Assembly: GCF_002849855.1 (NCBI RefSeq)
Contig: NZ_CP018617.1
Location: 496,001 to 560,000 of the forward strand
Length of the DNA stretch: 64,000 bases
Source of the DNA: Vibrio azureus
GTDB lineage: Bacteria > Pseudomonadota > Gammaproteobacteria > Enterobacterales > Vibrionaceae
Direction of reading: 5' to 3'
Shown: positions 46,911 through 56,070 of the stretch, piece by piece
Layout of the letters: each line of letters opens with the position of its first letter
How positions within the stretch are numbered: the stretch's first letter is position 1
Program-made: the position numbers and the translations under genes
The notes under the pieces: generated by a model
What the model was told of the DNA's origin: nothing
Database searches by the model: none
What the model saw: only the letters and a program-made list of their open reading frames with translations

Positions 46911-47738
46911 TTAATGGACCATGTTGTCGTTGGGAATGTATCCACGGCTTGCGATAAGTGCTTGGGCTTTGTCTGACTTTAAATACGAAATAAATTGCTT
47001 ACTGTCCGGATCTAAGCTTTTGTTGCGATACAGCAATAAAAATGGTCGAGCCAGCGCATACTTTTGGTTTTCGATATTTTTCGTTGATGGTGCGATGCCA
47101 TTAAATTTAACGGCCTTTACGTCTTTATCCATCGCACCCAACGAAACAAACCCGACGGCGTTGACATTATGGCTGATCAGCGCTTTGACAGTACTGGTGT
47201 TGTTCACCACCAGATTATGGGGATCAATATCAGAGACCGTGCTGCCGTTAACCATTTTGGTTAAACCAAGCAATTGTTCAAAACGATGTCGAGATCCCGA
47301 AGACGTTTCCCGTGTGACCACCACGATAGGCGTGTTTGTGCCTCCGACTTGTTGCCAGTTCTTTATCTTACCTTTATAAATGTCGTATATCTGTTGTTCG
47401 GTAAGGCTAGTGATTGGGTTTGCACGATTGACGATGATCGCGAGGCCGTCATAGGCAATAGGCAGAACACTAAGATCTTTATGTTTCTCATTCTGAGTAA
47501 GGTAGCGAGAGCTCATACCTAGCTCCACCACTCCTTTATTGACCATCGCGATGCCAGCGCTTGAACCTATGCCTTGCACGGCAATAAAGTTATTGGGATG
47601 ATCTTGGTTATAGTGTTCTGCTAGCACATCGATGACCTGAGCCATGGAGGTGGACCCCGATATGCTGATTTCTTTTGCGATTGCTGAGGGTAGGGACATA
47701 ACCATGGCGATAATCATCGTCATAGAAATACGTAACAT
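46911..47738 (-). CDS. PstS-like periplasmic phosphate-binding protein
   Basis: About 275 residues from the ATG at 47738, which has ggagctt ahead; an in-frame start at 47750 is less likely. A signal peptide (MLRISMTMIIAMVMSLPSAIA) is followed by the PstS-family fold: SISGSTSMAQVIDVLAE, QGIGSSAGI, VVVTRETSSGSRHRFEQ (phosphate-binding loop). It has no transporter genes beside it, so it may feed a PstCAB encoded elsewhere or act in sensing. It is shorter than E. coli PstS (346 residues) but of usual length for the short Vibrio-type form. Confidence 0.85.
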   Translation of the reverse strand: MLRISMTMIIAMVMSLPSAIAKEISISGSTSMAQVIDVLAEHYNQDHPNNFIAVQGIGSSAGIAMVNKGVVELGMSSRYLTQNEKHKDLSVLPIAYDGLAIIVNRANPITSLTEQQIYDIYKGKIKNWQQVGGTNTPIVVVTRETSSGSRHRFEQLLGLTKMVNGSTVSDIDPHNLVVNNTSTVKALISHNVNAVGFVSLGAMDKDVKAVKFNGIAPSTKNIENQKYALARPFLLLYRNKSLDPDSKQFISYLKSDKAQALIASRGYIPNDNMVH

Positions 47739-47877
47739 AATAAGCTCCAAAGTTAGACTTCAAAAGTAATATAGTAAGCAGCGTTGGTTTCAGTTTTGTG
47801 AATCTGCAGTAATGGCGTGCTTGGGTATATACTTAAACACAATAACCATAAGAGGTTTGCCCTACGGGAGAGTACCT

Positions 47878-48231
47878 ATGTCTGTTTCTCAAATGGCGAT
47901 TGGTCGCTTATATAAGTCAATTGAGCTGCTTTGCGGCCAGCGAAACGCCAATGTATCGGTGGAATTGGGGAAATGTCTTTATGAACCGTTAGAGGATGGT
48001 ATTGAACTATACCAAGCCCACTTTTTATTGGATTCACAGCATAGCGAATATACTTCCCCAGTGGCTAAGATATCGTATGACTCCCAGTCTCAGCTTTGGC
48101 AGTTTTATGTGCCTAAAAGTGGTGATGACGAGTTAACTTGGGTTCCCTATCAAGCGCTGCCAACCACTAATAACCTAGAAAATATTCTCGATCTACTAGA
48201 GTCTGACCCATCTGGGTGTTTTTGGTCATAG
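47878..48231 (+). CDS. DUF3024 small cytosolic protein
   Basis: About 117 residues from the ATG at 47878, with gggagagtacct ahead. An in-frame ATG at 47812 lies in a stretch carrying the ttgggtatat repeat core and is not a likely start. Conserved parts (SVSQMAIGRLYKSIEL, ISYDSQSQLWQFYVP, LTWVPYQALP) match DUF3024, a family known mainly from vibrios and relatives without an assigned function. Monocistronic. Confidence 0.75.
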   Translation: MSVSQMAIGRLYKSIELLCGQRNANVSVELGKCLYEPLEDGIELYQAHFLLDSQHSEYTSPVAKISYDSQSQLWQFYVPKSGDDELTWVPYQALPTTNNLENILDLLESDPSGCFWS

Positions 48232-48321
48232 GGCATTTGACTGTTCGTTGTTCGGCCTTCTATTATCGAATATCCGTGTGTGGTTATCCCAATGAGCGGC
48301 TTGTCTGCTGTTTAACTTGAA

Positions 48322-48377
48322 TTAGTTTCTTAGCTTATTAGCTTATTAGTTTCTTAACTTCTTAACTTCTTAACTTA
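48322..48377. repeat. Seven tandem 8-bp repeats running into the end of the AraC gene
   Basis: Units ttagtttc, ttagctta, ttagctta, ttagtttc, ttaacttc, ttaacttc, ttaactta occupy 48322-48377. The last units encode the C-terminus and stop (48362-48364) of the AraC-type gene. Eight is not divisible by three, but every unit contains a reverse-strand TAA or TAG-like stop, so gain or loss mostly leaves the protein end intact. Confidence 0.9.
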
Positions 48378-49198
48378 TTGCGAAAATCTTTCGGGGTCAT
48401 GGCGTTAATCGATTTAAATGCGGTCGTAAAATGTGCCGCACTTTTAAAGCCTGATTCGAAAGCAATATGCGCAATTGATTTGTGTGAAATGCGCAACTGG
48501 GTCGCGGCGTAGTTGATGCGTTTTATCTTCAAAATTTGAGAAAACGATACATCTTCAGCAGCAAGTCGACGCTTTAACGTTGCGATAGACATGCCAAGGT
48601 GAGCTGCGACCGTCTCTAAGGTAATTTGTTTGTCTAAGTGCACATCAATATATTTAATGGTCTTTTGTGAGGTCGTTAGGTTGTTGGCCTCATCGATGAT
48701 CGAGAGCACTCTTGGCTCCTCTTTGAGCATCATTGACAACAGAGCCAGTGCCACGTGTTTTTGGGCATACTTCGGTGCATTGCTCTCTACAAGCTGCACC
48801 AGAATTTTGATCATTTGTGAAATGTCAGAATGATCTTGAATGGAAAAAGGGTAGAAGTGGCGTTGTTTATCTTCGATCTGTTGGTCTTTATGCGCCAATT
48901 TAAATTCGGTAAATAAGTGAGCATCAAACACCAGTGCAAGAGCGCGAAAATAACCAGGAGCGGCTTCCGAACGGTTTAGATCCTTAGAATTGTATAGGGT
49001 AAAGTCACCGGCTTTTAGCTCAATCTCTTCCCCTTGTGGTTGCCTTAAAAGAAAACGACCGCCCTCAACAAGATAGATCCCGTTATGTGTGGCACTATAA
49101 CGTTCGGTCTTTCTCGCAGTGAATCGGTGAAAGCGAAGAATATCAATGTCTGGCATCTTAAGGTCACTTATCTCAGGAAAATAAAAAGAATTAGGCAA
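48362..49198 (-). CDS. AraC/XylS-family transcriptional regulator
   Basis: 278 residues. The N-terminal half (about 30-110) is a cupin-like sensor (GIYLVEGGRFLLRQPQGEEI) and the C-terminal third has two helix-turn-helix motifs: ITLETVAAHLGMSIATLKRR and IAHIAFESGFKSAAHFTTAF, ending in MTPKDFRNK. The effector is unknown. It is close to rnb on the same strand but separated by a strong terminator, so it has its own promoter in a very short space or is read from residual rnb transcription. Confidence 0.9.
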   Translation of the reverse strand: MPNSFYFPEISDLKMPDIDILRFHRFTARKTERYSATHNGIYLVEGGRFLLRQPQGEEIELKAGDFTLYNSKDLNRSEAAPGYFRALALVFDAHLFTEFKLAHKDQQIEDKQRHFYPFSIQDHSDISQMIKILVQLVESNAPKYAQKHVALALLSMMLKEEPRVLSIIDEANNLTTSQKTIKYIDVHLDKQITLETVAAHLGMSIATLKRRLAAEDVSFSQILKIKRINYAATQLRISHKSIAHIAFESGFKSAAHFTTAFKSINAMTPKDFRNKLRS

Positions 49199-49200
49199 AT

Positions 49201-49230
49201 AAAAAAGCGCTCAAACCGAGCGCTTTATAG
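49201..49230 (-). terminator. Rho-independent terminator after rnb
   Basis: aaagcgctc (49204-49212) and gagcgcttt (49218-49226) form a perfect stem; on the minus strand it is followed by a run of T from the aaaaaa at 49201-49206. It lies between rnb and the AraC gene. Confidence 0.9.
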
Positions 49231-49247
49231 TATTCAAAACCAATGAA

Positions 49248-51251
49248 TTATTTTGCAGTTTGCTCTTCTGTTTGAGGGGCAGGTTGTTCAGCAAATATCT
49301 GGGTCGGTTTGGCAACGATATTTCGGTTTTCTTGATTAACGTCAGTTAGGACAACCTCAAGGGTATCTCCCAGCTTGTAGACGACTTCTTTATCAATGGA
49401 AATCGTGCCGTTTTCAGCGTTACAATCAATTCGTTCCTTATTATTGACAATTAAAGCGCCAGGAATAAAGGCTGATGCACCATTTTCGAGAAGTCGAACA
49501 CGTGCTCCGGCTCTATTAATGTCAAAAATCTCACCAATGAAACAGGTTTTGTTGTCTGGTTCGTTAGCCAGTGTACGAGTGTATAACCAGTCGGAAACAC
49601 CACGCTCAGCCATTTTGTGATGCTTACGGTGTATTGCGAGTTCCTCACCAATCGCATCGTCTGGCTTTTGGACAGGCTCTTTGTTCAAGATAATTGCCTT
49701 AAGCAAACGGTGGTTGATCATATCGCCATATTTACGTATCGGTGATGTCCAAGTAGCATAAATATCAAGGCCCATAGCATAATGAGGAAGAGGTTGATTG
49801 CCCACCTCACTGTACGCTTGGAACTTACGAATACGATTGTCGAGATATGGCGTATCTTGCTTGGCTAACCAACGACGAAGAGCCGCAAAGCCTTCCAGTG
49901 TCTTGATTGACTCTGCGGTAAACTCTAATGTCGCTTCTGGATTGATAAGCGCAATAACATCGTCGATCTTGTCGGTTTTGAAGCCAGCGTGCGTATTAAA
50001 GACGCCCAATTGGAACTTGTCGTTAAGCACTCTACCCGCACAGATATTGGCCGTAATCATGGCTTCTTCAACTAGGCGATTAGCACTGCGTCTTAGATCG
50101 GCATGAATCGCGATAACGTCATTATCTTCACTGAGTTCAAAACGATAATCAGGGCGATCTGGGAATACAACGGCATTATTTTCACGCCATTCAGCACGAG
50201 CGAGCGAGAAGGCATAAAGGTCACGCACTGTGGCAGCGATCGTGTCGTCTGGTTGCCATTCATCGGTTAGCCCATGTTCAAGCCAATCTGAAACTTTATT
50301 GTAGGCAAGTCGTGCATGAGAGCGGATGTTCGCGGCGAAGAAACGGATATCATCAGCGATAACCCCTTCCTTGCTGACCGTAACGCTACAACAGATAGCA
50401 GGGCGAGTCTCGCCTTCTAGCAGAGAACAAAGATTGTCTGCTAAATCACGAGGTAACATAGGAATGTTACGTCCTGGTAGATAAATGGTATAGCCACGCT
50501 CACGAGCAACTTTATCCATGCTGTCGTCAGGCGTGATGTAGGCCGTTGGATCCGCAATCGCGATGGTCAGCTCAAAATCACCCGATTCGTTTTTCTTAGC
50601 ATACAAAGCATCATCCATATCTTTGGTTGACTCACCATCGATAGTGACGAAAGGAACGTGGGTCATATCAACGCGCTCCAGATCGGCATCGTCTTGTAGT
50701 TCCCAGTTATCGATCCCCTCAGGCTCTGAGTTTGGTAACCCATTTTGAGCGAGCGTTACCCACCAAGGGGCAATTTTATCATCGGCATCGGTGATCTTTT
50801 CGGTGATCTCAACCAAAAAGGCACCCTCATCTTTAAGAGGGTGACGAACAAGGTTGGCAACAACCCAATCACCTTCTTTGAATTCATCGGTCTTTAAGCC
50901 TTTTGTTAATTTTGCTTTTAGAGACAGCTTTTTAAGTTGTGGGTGGTCTGGTACAACGTTGAGTTTGCCTTTGAACAACTTAATACGGCCAATAAAGCGG
51001 GTAAAAGCTTGTTCTAGGAGCTCTTGTGGCTCAGCGACCTCACGCTCTTTTTCCGTACGAATAATGGCAACAACCTTATCACCGTGCATACACTTTTTCA
51101 TGTAAGCGGGTGGAATGAAGAAGCTGGTTTTATTATCGACTTCAAGGAAGCCAAAACCTTTATCGGTTGCTTTAATAGAGCCTTCTTTTTTAGGCAGGGT
51201 CTCTTGGATTTGCTGCTTAAGTTGATTTAATAGCGGATTATCTTGAAACAT
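49248..51251 (-). CDS. rnb: Exoribonuclease II
   Basis: 667 residues. Order: two cold-shock OB domains (1-170; [20 protein letters not shown] at the start), the RNB catalytic domain (about 190-520) with the metal-binding acids in [13 protein letters not shown] and AIADPTAYI, and an S1 domain (about 560-645). RNase II degrades single-stranded RNA from the 3' end in mRNA turnover. Slightly longer than the E. coli enzyme (644). It has a long intergenic region in front and marks the left border of the defence island. Confidence 0.96.
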   Translation of the reverse strand: MFQDNPLLNQLKQQIQETLPKKEGSIKATDKGFGFLEVDNKTSFFIPPAYMKKCMHGDKVVAIIRTEKEREVAEPQELLEQAFTRFIGRIKLFKGKLNVVPDHPQLKKLSLKAKLTKGLKTDEFKEGDWVVANLVRHPLKDEGAFLVEITEKITDADDKIAPWWVTLAQNGLPNSEPEGIDNWELQDDADLERVDMTHVPFVTIDGESTKDMDDALYAKKNESGDFELTIAIADPTAYITPDDSMDKVARERGYTIYLPGRNIPMLPRDLADNLCSLLEGETRPAICCSVTVSKEGVIADDIRFFAANIRSHARLAYNKVSDWLEHGLTDEWQPDDTIAATVRDLYAFSLARAEWRENNAVVFPDRPDYRFELSEDNDVIAIHADLRRSANRLVEEAMITANICAGRVLNDKFQLGVFNTHAGFKTDKIDDVIALINPEATLEFTAESIKTLEGFAALRRWLAKQDTPYLDNRIRKFQAYSEVGNQPLPHYAMGLDIYATWTSPIRKYGDMINHRLLKAIILNKEPVQKPDDAIGEELAIHRKHHKMAERGVSDWLYTRTLANEPDNKTCFIGEIFDINRAGARVRLLENGASAFIPGALIVNNKERIDCNAENGTISIDKEVVYKLGDTLEVVLTDVNQENRNIVAKPTQIFAEQPAPQTEEQTAK

Positions 51252-51885
51252 TAATCTATTCTATATGTTTGTTTTTATTTAACTTGCTGCTGTCTTTCAA
51301 AGCATATCTCCCAAAAGAGCGTTACTCTGCCTGTGTGGTCGCCGCAACAAATTTCAGAAAGTTTGTCTTTGTCACATGTTACTTTGCATATGCTGGATTG
51401 TATAGTAATCATTGCTGTCATTGTGGGGCTAGGCCACTACCTCAGTTGTTCACTATATTTGTCGAAGTGAAAGGTACCGTGTACTTACTTTAAATTTATG
51501 ATCCTTGGGCATCGAAAGCATTGAACGAGATCACTAAAATCAATCCAGATGAAAATAACTGTATATTTTCCAGATAAATAGGATATTTAGAATCATCTAT
51601 GACCTTCAATAGTAATACAGAGTGCTTCATTAAAGGGTTTAAACATAAACTTTAGCATGGTACTAGTTTAGATTGAACTAGTGGTGTTAATTAAGCCATT
51701 GAAAAGATTGGTTTTAATTTTAAGGTATAGCATTTTCATAATCTTGAATTAGAGTGTCGTAAACGTTCCCCGATGGTACTTGAACATCGATTTAAATCCG
51801 TCATCAAAAAAGAATGGTGTTCTGTTTGTTTTGTGAGTAGAATCCGCAAAAATCATCCTTACATTATGCAATTGATTTCAAAAAA
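51252..51885. other. 634-bp region between rnb and zorA, no gene seen
   Basis: Contains the leftward promoter of rnb and the rightward promoter of zorA. A frame of 74 codons at 51269-51493 has neither a ribosome site nor a recognisable product. AT content rises toward zorA, which fits an acquired segment beginning about here; no direct repeat or integrase marks the border. Confidence 0.55.
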
Positions 51886-53637
51886 ATGACTGACTTTATT
51901 GCTTCCATCATTGCTTCCTATAGCGCTGCATCAATCTCAGATGCATTTATCTATACCATCCTTTTGCTACTTGTCGCTTCTAGTATTTTGGCTTTTCTAG
52001 GAAAAGCGCCAAGATTTACGGCAAGTACAACTAACATCCTTACCTCTTTGGGTATCCTCGGTACCTTTGCTGGTATTGTCGTGGGTTTGATGGAGTTTGA
52101 GCCGACCAATATCGATGGCAGCATTGAATCCTTGCTGGCTGGTTTGAAGACTGCGTTTTTAACCAGTTTAGTTGGTATGGCAGCTTCGATTATTTATAAG
52201 GCAATTCTTGGAGTCATTCCGCAAAAAGGCGAAGATGCAGTAAAGGGAATAGGGCCTGAAGAAATTTACTCTGTTATGTCGGCTCAACTGAATGCTTCTA
52301 ATGAGCTGCTATCTGCGATCAAAGGCGATGAAGATTCATCATTGACTTCTCAAATTAAAAACCTGCGTGTAGATATCAACGATGGAAACAAATCACTAGT
52401 TCGCCATATGGAAAAAGCAGTTGAGGGAAGTGAACAATTCCAGTTTAAATTGTGGCAAAAGATGGATGAGTTCGGTGACCTTTTATCTAAATCAGCTACA
52501 GAGCAGGTCATTAATGCACTGAAAGAAGTCATTGTTGAGTTTAATGACAAACTGACAGAGCAGTTTGGTGAGAACTTTAAGCGATTAGACGAGTCAGTGA
52601 AGAAACTCGTTGATTGGCAGGAAAACTATAAAGACCAACTAGCAGATATGGCCACGAAGTATCAGCTAGGTGTAGATGCTATATCTTCGACAGAGAAGTC
52701 AGTAGCTAGCATCAATGAACGTACAGAAGCCATCCCAGCGACTATGGAAAAACTTCATCAAGTTATGGAGTTAGGTCATGGTCAAGTGACGGAGCTCGAG
52801 CATCGCTTAGAAGCATTTAAAGATCTTCGTGATAAAGCAGTAGAAGCAATTCCGCAAATTCGCGAGCAAATGGATAATACCATGTCGGTAATTGGTGAAT
52901 CAGTTAAAGCGGCTTCGACACATTACGAATCAATGCTGCAAGAGTCACAAAACATTATTGATAACTTCAGTTCGACTGCGACTCAGAGTGTTGAACATAT
53001 GCGTACAAACTTGGAAGCGGGAGCCGAGAATGTATCGAGCCAACTAATTGAAAGCTCTCAAACGTTAGGTGGGCAATTATTGGAAGCATCAACGACGTTC
53101 CAAGATCAAGTGGGCACAGCGACAGGCGGCCTAAGCAATGTGACCAGTCATCTAACTGATACGACAGAGCAGATCAGGCAACACCTTGAAGACTCAATTA
53201 CTGAGCTGAATGGACAGCTTCGCGTACTGGTTGCCGATATTAAAGACGATGCACGAGAAACAGGCAATGTTCTAAAAGAAGCCAACCAAGAGTTACTAAA
53301 TAGCACGAAAGAAATTCAGTCAGAAGCGACATCAGCGATCAAAAAACTACACGATCGCTTAGAAACGACTCTAGAAGAGGTGTTCCAAATTCAAGCACAA
53401 GCTGTACGCCGGACCTTTGATAGCTTGGAAGACCAAATTACTCAGGCCGTAGCTCAAACGGGTAGTGCGGTAGAGAAACAAGTTGAAATATTGGACCTGC
53501 AGATGCAGCAAGAAATCAACCGAACCATGAATGAAATGGGTGAAGCGCTTGCGACGATTACTCAACAATTTACCCGCGATTACCAAGCGTTAACGCGTGA
53601 AATGTCGAATGTTGTAAACAGTAAAATTGCAGTGTAA
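51886..53637 (+). CDS. zorA: ZorA, proton-channel motor subunit of Zorya
   Basis: 583 residues. Three N-terminal membrane helices (about 18-38, 52-72, 86-108) carry a MotA/TolQ/ExbB-like core (LTSLGILGTFAGIVVGL; LKTAFLTSLVGMAASI). The remaining 470 residues form a continuous helical tail. In Zorya, ZorA and ZorB form a proton-driven rotary complex whose long cytoplasmic ZorA tail passes the phage signal to effectors. Only 2 bases separate its stop from zorB. The start codon has ttcaaaaa in front, a weak ribosome site. Confidence 0.92.
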   Translation: MTDFIASIIASYSAASISDAFIYTILLLLVASSILAFLGKAPRFTASTTNILTSLGILGTFAGIVVGLMEFEPTNIDGSIESLLAGLKTAFLTSLVGMAASIIYKAILGVIPQKGEDAVKGIGPEEIYSVMSAQLNASNELLSAIKGDEDSSLTSQIKNLRVDINDGNKSLVRHMEKAVEGSEQFQFKLWQKMDEFGDLLSKSATEQVINALKEVIVEFNDKLTEQFGENFKRLDESVKKLVDWQENYKDQLADMATKYQLGVDAISSTEKSVASINERTEAIPATMEKLHQVMELGHGQVTELEHRLEAFKDLRDKAVEAIPQIREQMDNTMSVIGESVKAASTHYESMLQESQNIIDNFSSTATQSVEHMRTNLEAGAENVSSQLIESSQTLGGQLLEASTTFQDQVGTATGGLSNVTSHLTDTTEQIRQHLEDSITELNGQLRVLVADIKDDARETGNVLKEANQELLNSTKEIQSEATSAIKKLHDRLETTLEEVFQIQAQAVRRTFDSLEDQITQAVAQTGSAVEKQVEILDLQMQQEINRTMNEMGEALATITQQFTRDYQALTREMSNVVNSKIAV

Positions 53638-53639
53638 CC

Positions 53640-54347
53640 ATGGAAAAGTTATTCGGAAAAACAAAATCTACGGGTGATAGCGGTGAACATTGGATGTCAG
53701 TATCAGATCTAATGGCGGGTTTGATGATGGTGTTCTTGTTCATTTCTGTTGCACTTATGCGTGATGCTATGGTTGAGCGTGACAAAATAAAAGAAGTCGC
53801 AGAAACTTATCAGAAAACCCAGCAGGCCATCTATATTGCGTTGCTAGAAGAGTTTGCTAAAGATCTTGATACGTGGGGGGCTGAAATTGATCGAGATACG
53901 TTGAGTGTCAACTTTACTTCACCTGAAGTACTGTTCGGAAATGGTAAGGCGAATTTAACTCAGCAATTTCAGGTAATTTTGAATGATTTCTTTCCTCGTT
54001 ACCTTGAAGTATTAGAGCAGTACAAGCCGATTATTCAAGAGATTAAAATTGAAGGGCATACCTCTAGCCGTTGGAATCACGATTCTAGCGATTACGAGGC
54101 TTACTTCAATAACATGCGTTTATCACAGTCACGGACGCGTGCAGTACTTGGCTATGTAATGAAGCTTGATGATGTTCGTGAACAACATTATGGCTGGGTA
54201 AAAAATAACGTAGCGGCAGTAGGGTATTCTTCATCTAAAGCAGTTGTTAAAGATGGTGCAGAAGACGAAAAACATTCTCGTCGTGTGTCTTTTCGCGTGA
54301 TAACTAATGCTGAAGAGCAAATCTTGAAGATTTTGGGGGCGGAATGA
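53640..54347 (+). CDS. zorB: ZorB, OmpA/MotB-like stator subunit of Zorya
   Basis: 235 residues. One membrane helix (about 20-42: VSDLMAGLMMVFLFISVALM) with Asp23 in the position of the proton-carrying Asp of ZorB/MotB. After a helical linker comes an OmpA-like peptidoglycan-binding domain (VLFGNGKANLTQQFQVILND; IKIEGHTSSRW; LSQSRTRAVLGYV). It anchors the ZorA-ZorB complex to the cell wall. It overlaps zorE by four bases (ATGA). Confidence 0.93.
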   Translation: MEKLFGKTKSTGDSGEHWMSVSDLMAGLMMVFLFISVALMRDAMVERDKIKEVAETYQKTQQAIYIALLEEFAKDLDTWGAEIDRDTLSVNFTSPEVLFGNGKANLTQQFQVILNDFFPRYLEVLEQYKPIIQEIKIEGHTSSRWNHDSSDYEAYFNNMRLSQSRTRAVLGYVMKLDDVREQHYGWVKNNVAAVGYSSSKAVVKDGAEDEKHSRRVSFRVITNAEEQILKILGAE

Positions 54348-55480
54348 AGCTGACGCTTAATCTTCGCTCTCTGATGGGGGCCATAGAAATGATGGAGCCA
54401 GAAAAGAAAGGCGTATTTGTCTGGGACCATCAAATCACTGAAAAAAGCAAAATAGATATAGAGCTTGCTCAGGGCAAAGACGTAGAGCTCAAAGATGTTG
54501 ATATTGATTCTGGTTTACTAAGCTATCAAGGAAGACAAGTTCTCCTGTATATAAAAGACCATGGTAGCGCCGTTCAGTCAGTTATTAAAAACCCATCAAC
54601 TGGCAATAAATATCATGTGGCTGATTGTTCTAAGTTGAAATCTATGCGTGCAGAAGGGCGATTTGAAAGATATGTAGTTATCAATGATACATCCGGTGAG
54701 TTTCCTATATCTGGTAGCGGGTATTATGGTCAAAGTAAGGAAGAGGGTTATGCAAGATTAAACATCTGCAAATTATGCTTAGGGCAATTGAATTATAAGG
54801 GCTATAGCAGTGGCGGTCATCGTTCGAAGATATTCAATGAATTTGATATGCCAGAATTCTTTGCTACCTATAGCTCTTTCTTTCCGCATATGCCGTCTCG
54901 TCTAGCTGAGACCGCTGAGAGTGGCTACAGCGATGATTGGTCAAAAATATCCTCCCACTATCGTGTAGAAAAGAACTTTGAGTGTGAAGAATGTAAAGTG
55001 AACATGCGTTCTAACCGTGCGCTTGTGCATGTTCATCATGTTAATGGTGTTAAATCAGATAACAGGCCGTCAAACCTTCGTGCACTGTGTATCGACTGTC
55101 ACAGCAAACAACCTATGCATGAGCATATGGCTCTTAGCCATAGAGAGCGTCAAACAATTAACGATTTGCGTAAACAGCAAGGTTTACTTGATGACCTCGG
55201 TGAGTGGCAAGAGTTGTTTGATTACTCAGATCCAGGTGTACATGGCGTATTGCATGCTTGTCGACAAGCGTATCTGAAACTCCCCGATATTAACTATTTT
55301 GTTGAAGACAGTTTCGGAGGGTTAGCTGCACGGCTTGAACTTGCGTGGCCGAAGCACAAATTTGGTGTCGCAATTTCGGCCAATGATATTGAAGATGGAT
55401 TTAAAAATGGTTGGCAGGTTGTGAGTGTGAGTGACTTTTTAAATGACTATAAATCACAAGCACATAACTTGCGGTACTAA
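54344..55480 (+). CDS. zorE: ZorE, HNH nuclease effector of type II Zorya
   Basis: 378 residues. The HNH nuclease core is at about 210-262: CEEC (214-217), HVHHVNG (229-235), N240 and N244, C249-I-D-C252, so a beta-beta-alpha-metal site with a structural zinc is complete. The N-terminal half has a further CxxC (C142, C145) and C95 that could bind a second zinc. ZorE is the hallmark of type II Zorya, where it damages phage DNA (reported as a nickase). It starts inside the zorB stop. No zorC, zorD, zorF or zorG is present. Confidence 0.9.
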   Translation: MKLTLNLRSLMGAIEMMEPEKKGVFVWDHQITEKSKIDIELAQGKDVELKDVDIDSGLLSYQGRQVLLYIKDHGSAVQSVIKNPSTGNKYHVADCSKLKSMRAEGRFERYVVINDTSGEFPISGSGYYGQSKEEGYARLNICKLCLGQLNYKGYSSGGHRSKIFNEFDMPEFFATYSSFFPHMPSRLAETAESGYSDDWSKISSHYRVEKNFECEECKVNMRSNRALVHVHHVNGVKSDNRPSNLRALCIDCHSKQPMHEHMALSHRERQTINDLRKQQGLLDDLGEWQELFDYSDPGVHGVLHACRQAYLKLPDINYFVEDSFGGLAARLELAWPKHKFGVAISANDIEDGFKNGWQVVSVSDFLNDYKSQAHNLRY

Positions 55481-55482
55481 TA

Positions 55483-56034
55483 ATGCAGATAAAACTAGAA
55501 GAAATTATCGAAAGATTAATTACTGTCAATCATGCGTGGAAGCTTTCAAAAGATGATTAATTGATCGCCAGCTGCGCAAAGCGGGGTGGGATGCAGACAG
55601 CGTAAACTTAGTATTTTCAAAAGGTGCCCGCCCACAAGCAGGTCATAACATGGCGATTGCGGAATGGCCAACAGGAAAAGATGAAACTTGAAACTAGGGT
55701 ATGCAGACTACATTCTGTTTGTCGACCTCAAACCTATCGGCGTCATTGAAGCCAAAAAAGCCAATAAAGATGTAGCCGCTAAACTGAGCGAAGCCTAGCG
55801 CTATATCCAATGTTTTGGTCATGATTTTCTGCGCAGTGAATTGCAAGATACTGTTAATGATCCGCAGTCATTAGACTTAATTGCCGAATCACTAACCGCT
55901 TATATGCCGACATGGTCGGATTCATTGTCATGCTAGAGCGTATTGCACAGGCTCGTAAGGAAGCTGAAGCGCTTGCTAAGGCTGCGAAGAAAACAAGGAA
56001 GGCCGTGGTTAATGGCCAATTGATGAATATATAA
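55483..56034 (+). pseudogene. Degraded type I restriction HsdR-like gene (multiple frameshifts, stops)
   Basis: Starts with a 25-codon piece (MQIKLEEIIERLITVN...), shifts frame to LIDRQLRKAGWDADSVNLVFSKG and IAEWPTG, stops, shifts again to LGYADYILFVDLKPIGVIEAKK, meets an in-frame stop, and after SLDLIAESLTAYM moves to a short Ala/Lys-rich end. The segment containing D-(x)n-VIEAKK is the PD-(D/E)xK nuclease site of HsdR. At least two frameshifts and two stops exclude function, and the helicase region (several hundred residues) is missing altogether. Remains of an earlier restriction system between Zorya and McrBC. Confidence 0.85.
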
Positions 56035-56070
56035 TCACGCAAAATAGCGTGCTTTTTCTTGAGTGTGAAA

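Noticed and set aside
48206..48217. Possible terminator at the end of the DUF3024 gene
   Set aside because: The stem is only four base pairs and lies inside the coding region.
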